A stretch of 64,000 bases of DNA from Xanthomonas translucens pv. cerealis (GTDB lineage Bacteria > Pseudomonadota > Gammaproteobacteria > Xanthomonadales > Xanthomonadaceae): positions 2,232,001 through 2,296,000 of the forward strand of contig NZ_CP038228.1 in NCBI RefSeq assembly GCF_006838285.1, read 5' to 3'. Position 1 is the first letter of the stretch. Each line of letters begins with the position of its first letter. The notes below the pieces were generated by a model, which worked only from the letters and a program-made list of their open reading frames with translations, was not told the origin of the DNA and made no database searches. Shown one piece after another: positions 63,029 to 64,000 of this stretch. The position numbers and the translations under genes were made by a program.

Positions 63029-63168
63029 GCAGGCGCAGCACGGCGGCGGCGCGTACACGGTTGCCGCCAGTATCGCGCACCACTACGTCAAGCCGCGCCT
63101 GAGCAGATGCCGACCGGGAATGGCATCGGCATCGGCAATGTCACGTTTCGGACTGGCCGAACGCGGGC

Positions 63169-64000
63169 TTAGAACTTCACCGTCGCCCGCGCCCAGTAGT
63201 AGCGGCCGAGCAGATCGTAGGTGGCCACGTCGGTGTTGGCGTTGGTGACGTTGTTGGCGTAGTACAGCGGCGGCTGCTTGTCGGCCAGGTTGTCCACACC
63301 CAGCTCGAGGCGGGTGTGCCAGGGCGTGAGGTTATAGCCGACCTGCACGTTGTGATAGACATAGGAACCGATGCCGCGCACCGTGCCTGGCAGGCCGGAA
63401 TCGGCCGACAGGCTCTGCCGCGTATCTTCGCTACCGATCTCGGTGCTGCCGATGTAGCGGATGCGCCACGACGCGCTCCAGTCGCCCAGGTTCCAGCTCA
63501 GCGCGCCGAGCCCGCGCCAGCGCGGGAAGTTGCCGTAGGCCTGGGTGTACTTGCCGGCATTGTGGATGGTGACGGTGCTGGCGTCGGTGGTGTCCGGATT
63601 GATGTCGTAGCGGATCACGTAAGTGCCGTTGAGGCTGGCGTTGAAGCTGCCCCACGCGGTGTCCGGCAGGCGGTAGTTGAGGCTGAAGTCGGTGCCGCTG
63701 GCCCACAGCTTGCCTAGGTTCACGGTGGGCTCGGCGATGTAATTGATGGTGCCGTTGTCGTTGCGGTGGATCAGCGCGCAGTAGGCGCTGGACGCGTTGG
63801 GATAGCACTGGTTGAGCACGGTCTGCGCCGAGACCTGGGTGATGGTGTCCTGCAGGTTGATCTTCCACAGGTCCGCGCTCATCGACAGGCCGTCCAGCCA
63901 GCCCGGATCGTAGACCACGCCGAAATCGTAGGACTTGCCGGTCTCCGGCTTGAGCTGGTAGCCGGCCACCACTGCGCCGGACGCTTTGGCGCCGATCTGG
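63169..64000 (-). CDS. TonB-dependent receptor, C-terminal part
   Basis: Partial gene open at the right edge. The visible 276 residues are the last beta-strands of an outer-membrane 22-strand barrel: repeated aromatic/Asp strand pattern (YDFGVVYDPGWLDGLSMSADLWKINL), LELGVDNLADKQPP (typical NLxDKxP), and a terminal strand YYWARATVKF ending in Phe, the outer-membrane insertion signal. Xanthomonas genomes carry many such receptors for siderophores and plant carbohydrates; the plug domain and the TonB box are outside the window, so the ligand is unknown. Confidence 0.93.
   Translation of the reverse strand, partial: QIGAKASGAVVAGYQLKPETGKSYDFGVVYDPGWLDGLSMSADLWKINLQDTITQVSAQTVLNQCYPNASSAYCALIHRNDNGTINYIAEPTVNLGKLWASGTDFSLNYRLPDTAWGSFNASLNGTYVIRYDINPDTTDASTVTIHNAGKYTQAYGNFPRWRGLGALSWNLGDWSASWRIRYIGSTEIGSEDTRQSLSADSGLPGTVRGIGSYVYHNVQVGYNLTPWHTRLELGVDNLADKQPPLYYANNVTNANTDVATYDLLGRYYWARATVKF

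Overview
The window is high-GC chromosomal DNA from a member of the Xanthomonadaceae, almost certainly a plant-associated Xanthomonas; the species is not determined. The main pointers are: the transcarbamylase-type arginine cluster (N-acetylornithine carbamoyltransferase, fused N-acetylglutamate kinase/synthase, acetylcitrulline deacetylase) known from Xanthomonas; a XopB/HopD1-family type III effector behind a PIP box; extracellular plant cell-wall enzymes (pectinesterase, polygalacturonase, GH9 cellulase, CE/GH families typical of plant pathogens); and GC-rich dispersed palindromic repeats.

Layout. 1-2032: end of cydA, cydB, cydX (cytochrome bd oxidase). 2093-2220: tRNA-Pro(CGG) and terminator. 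2540-4550: HrpX-type promoter and the XopB-like effector, with lower GC than its surroundings. 4746-6806: an X-Pro dipeptidyl-peptidase/CocE-type hydrolase interrupted by an in-frame TAA. 6953-18705 (all minus strand, transcribed leftward): argF'-argG-argE'-argB/A-GNAT-argC-argH, then a secreted BPL-N-like protein, a YciI-like protein, proB and proA. 19003-24154: secreted protein (minus), cysS, sufE, MFS transporter, alpha/beta hydrolase. 24155-24962: gene-poor stretch with a strongly foldable segment. 24963-28649: a DksA-like protein with a very long Lys/Ala/Pro-rich N-terminus, then yidD-pyrC-M23 peptidase. 28665-32152: REP palindromes, pectinesterase and polygalacturonase. 32284-36507: phytoene synthase-like, gph, ubiG, mtaD-like, TMEM175-like channel. 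36680-38378: efp and its modification enzyme epmB, divergent. 38577-41635: a PhnD-like periplasmic binding protein and a HAMP-GGDEF-EAL protein in one operon. 41828-43532: trmJ-like methyltransferase and suhB, divergent. 43747-49638: queA-tgt-yajC-secD-secF (transcribed leftward). 49759-52966: Lrp-type regulator with a perfect operator palindrome, divergent class III aminotransferase, small membrane protein, upp. 52986-57745: GH9 endoglucanase, MBL-fold hydrolase, ggt, ferredoxin. 58064-59704: lipoprotein, coaD, rsmD. 59919-64000: htpG, an Ldh2-family dehydrogenase and the C-terminal part of a TonB-dependent receptor running off the right edge.

Three families of short intergenic elements with inverted ends are scattered through the window. 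Family 1 has arms of GGGACTCGGGACCGGGG type and two copies carry a bidirectional terminator in the middle. Family 2 has arms of GGGAATGGGGAATCGGG type. Family 3 is about 150-175 bp with ends like CTTCTCCC...GGGAGAGGGG. Several arms lie inside reading frames and supply the ends of ProB, ArgF', UbiG, QueA and the N-termini of ArgG and Gph. These elements, the effector promoter, the split hydrolase, the unusual DksA relative and the PhnD-like/c-di-GMP operon are the most noteworthy observations. No CRISPR array, rRNA, phage or complete insertion sequence was seen.
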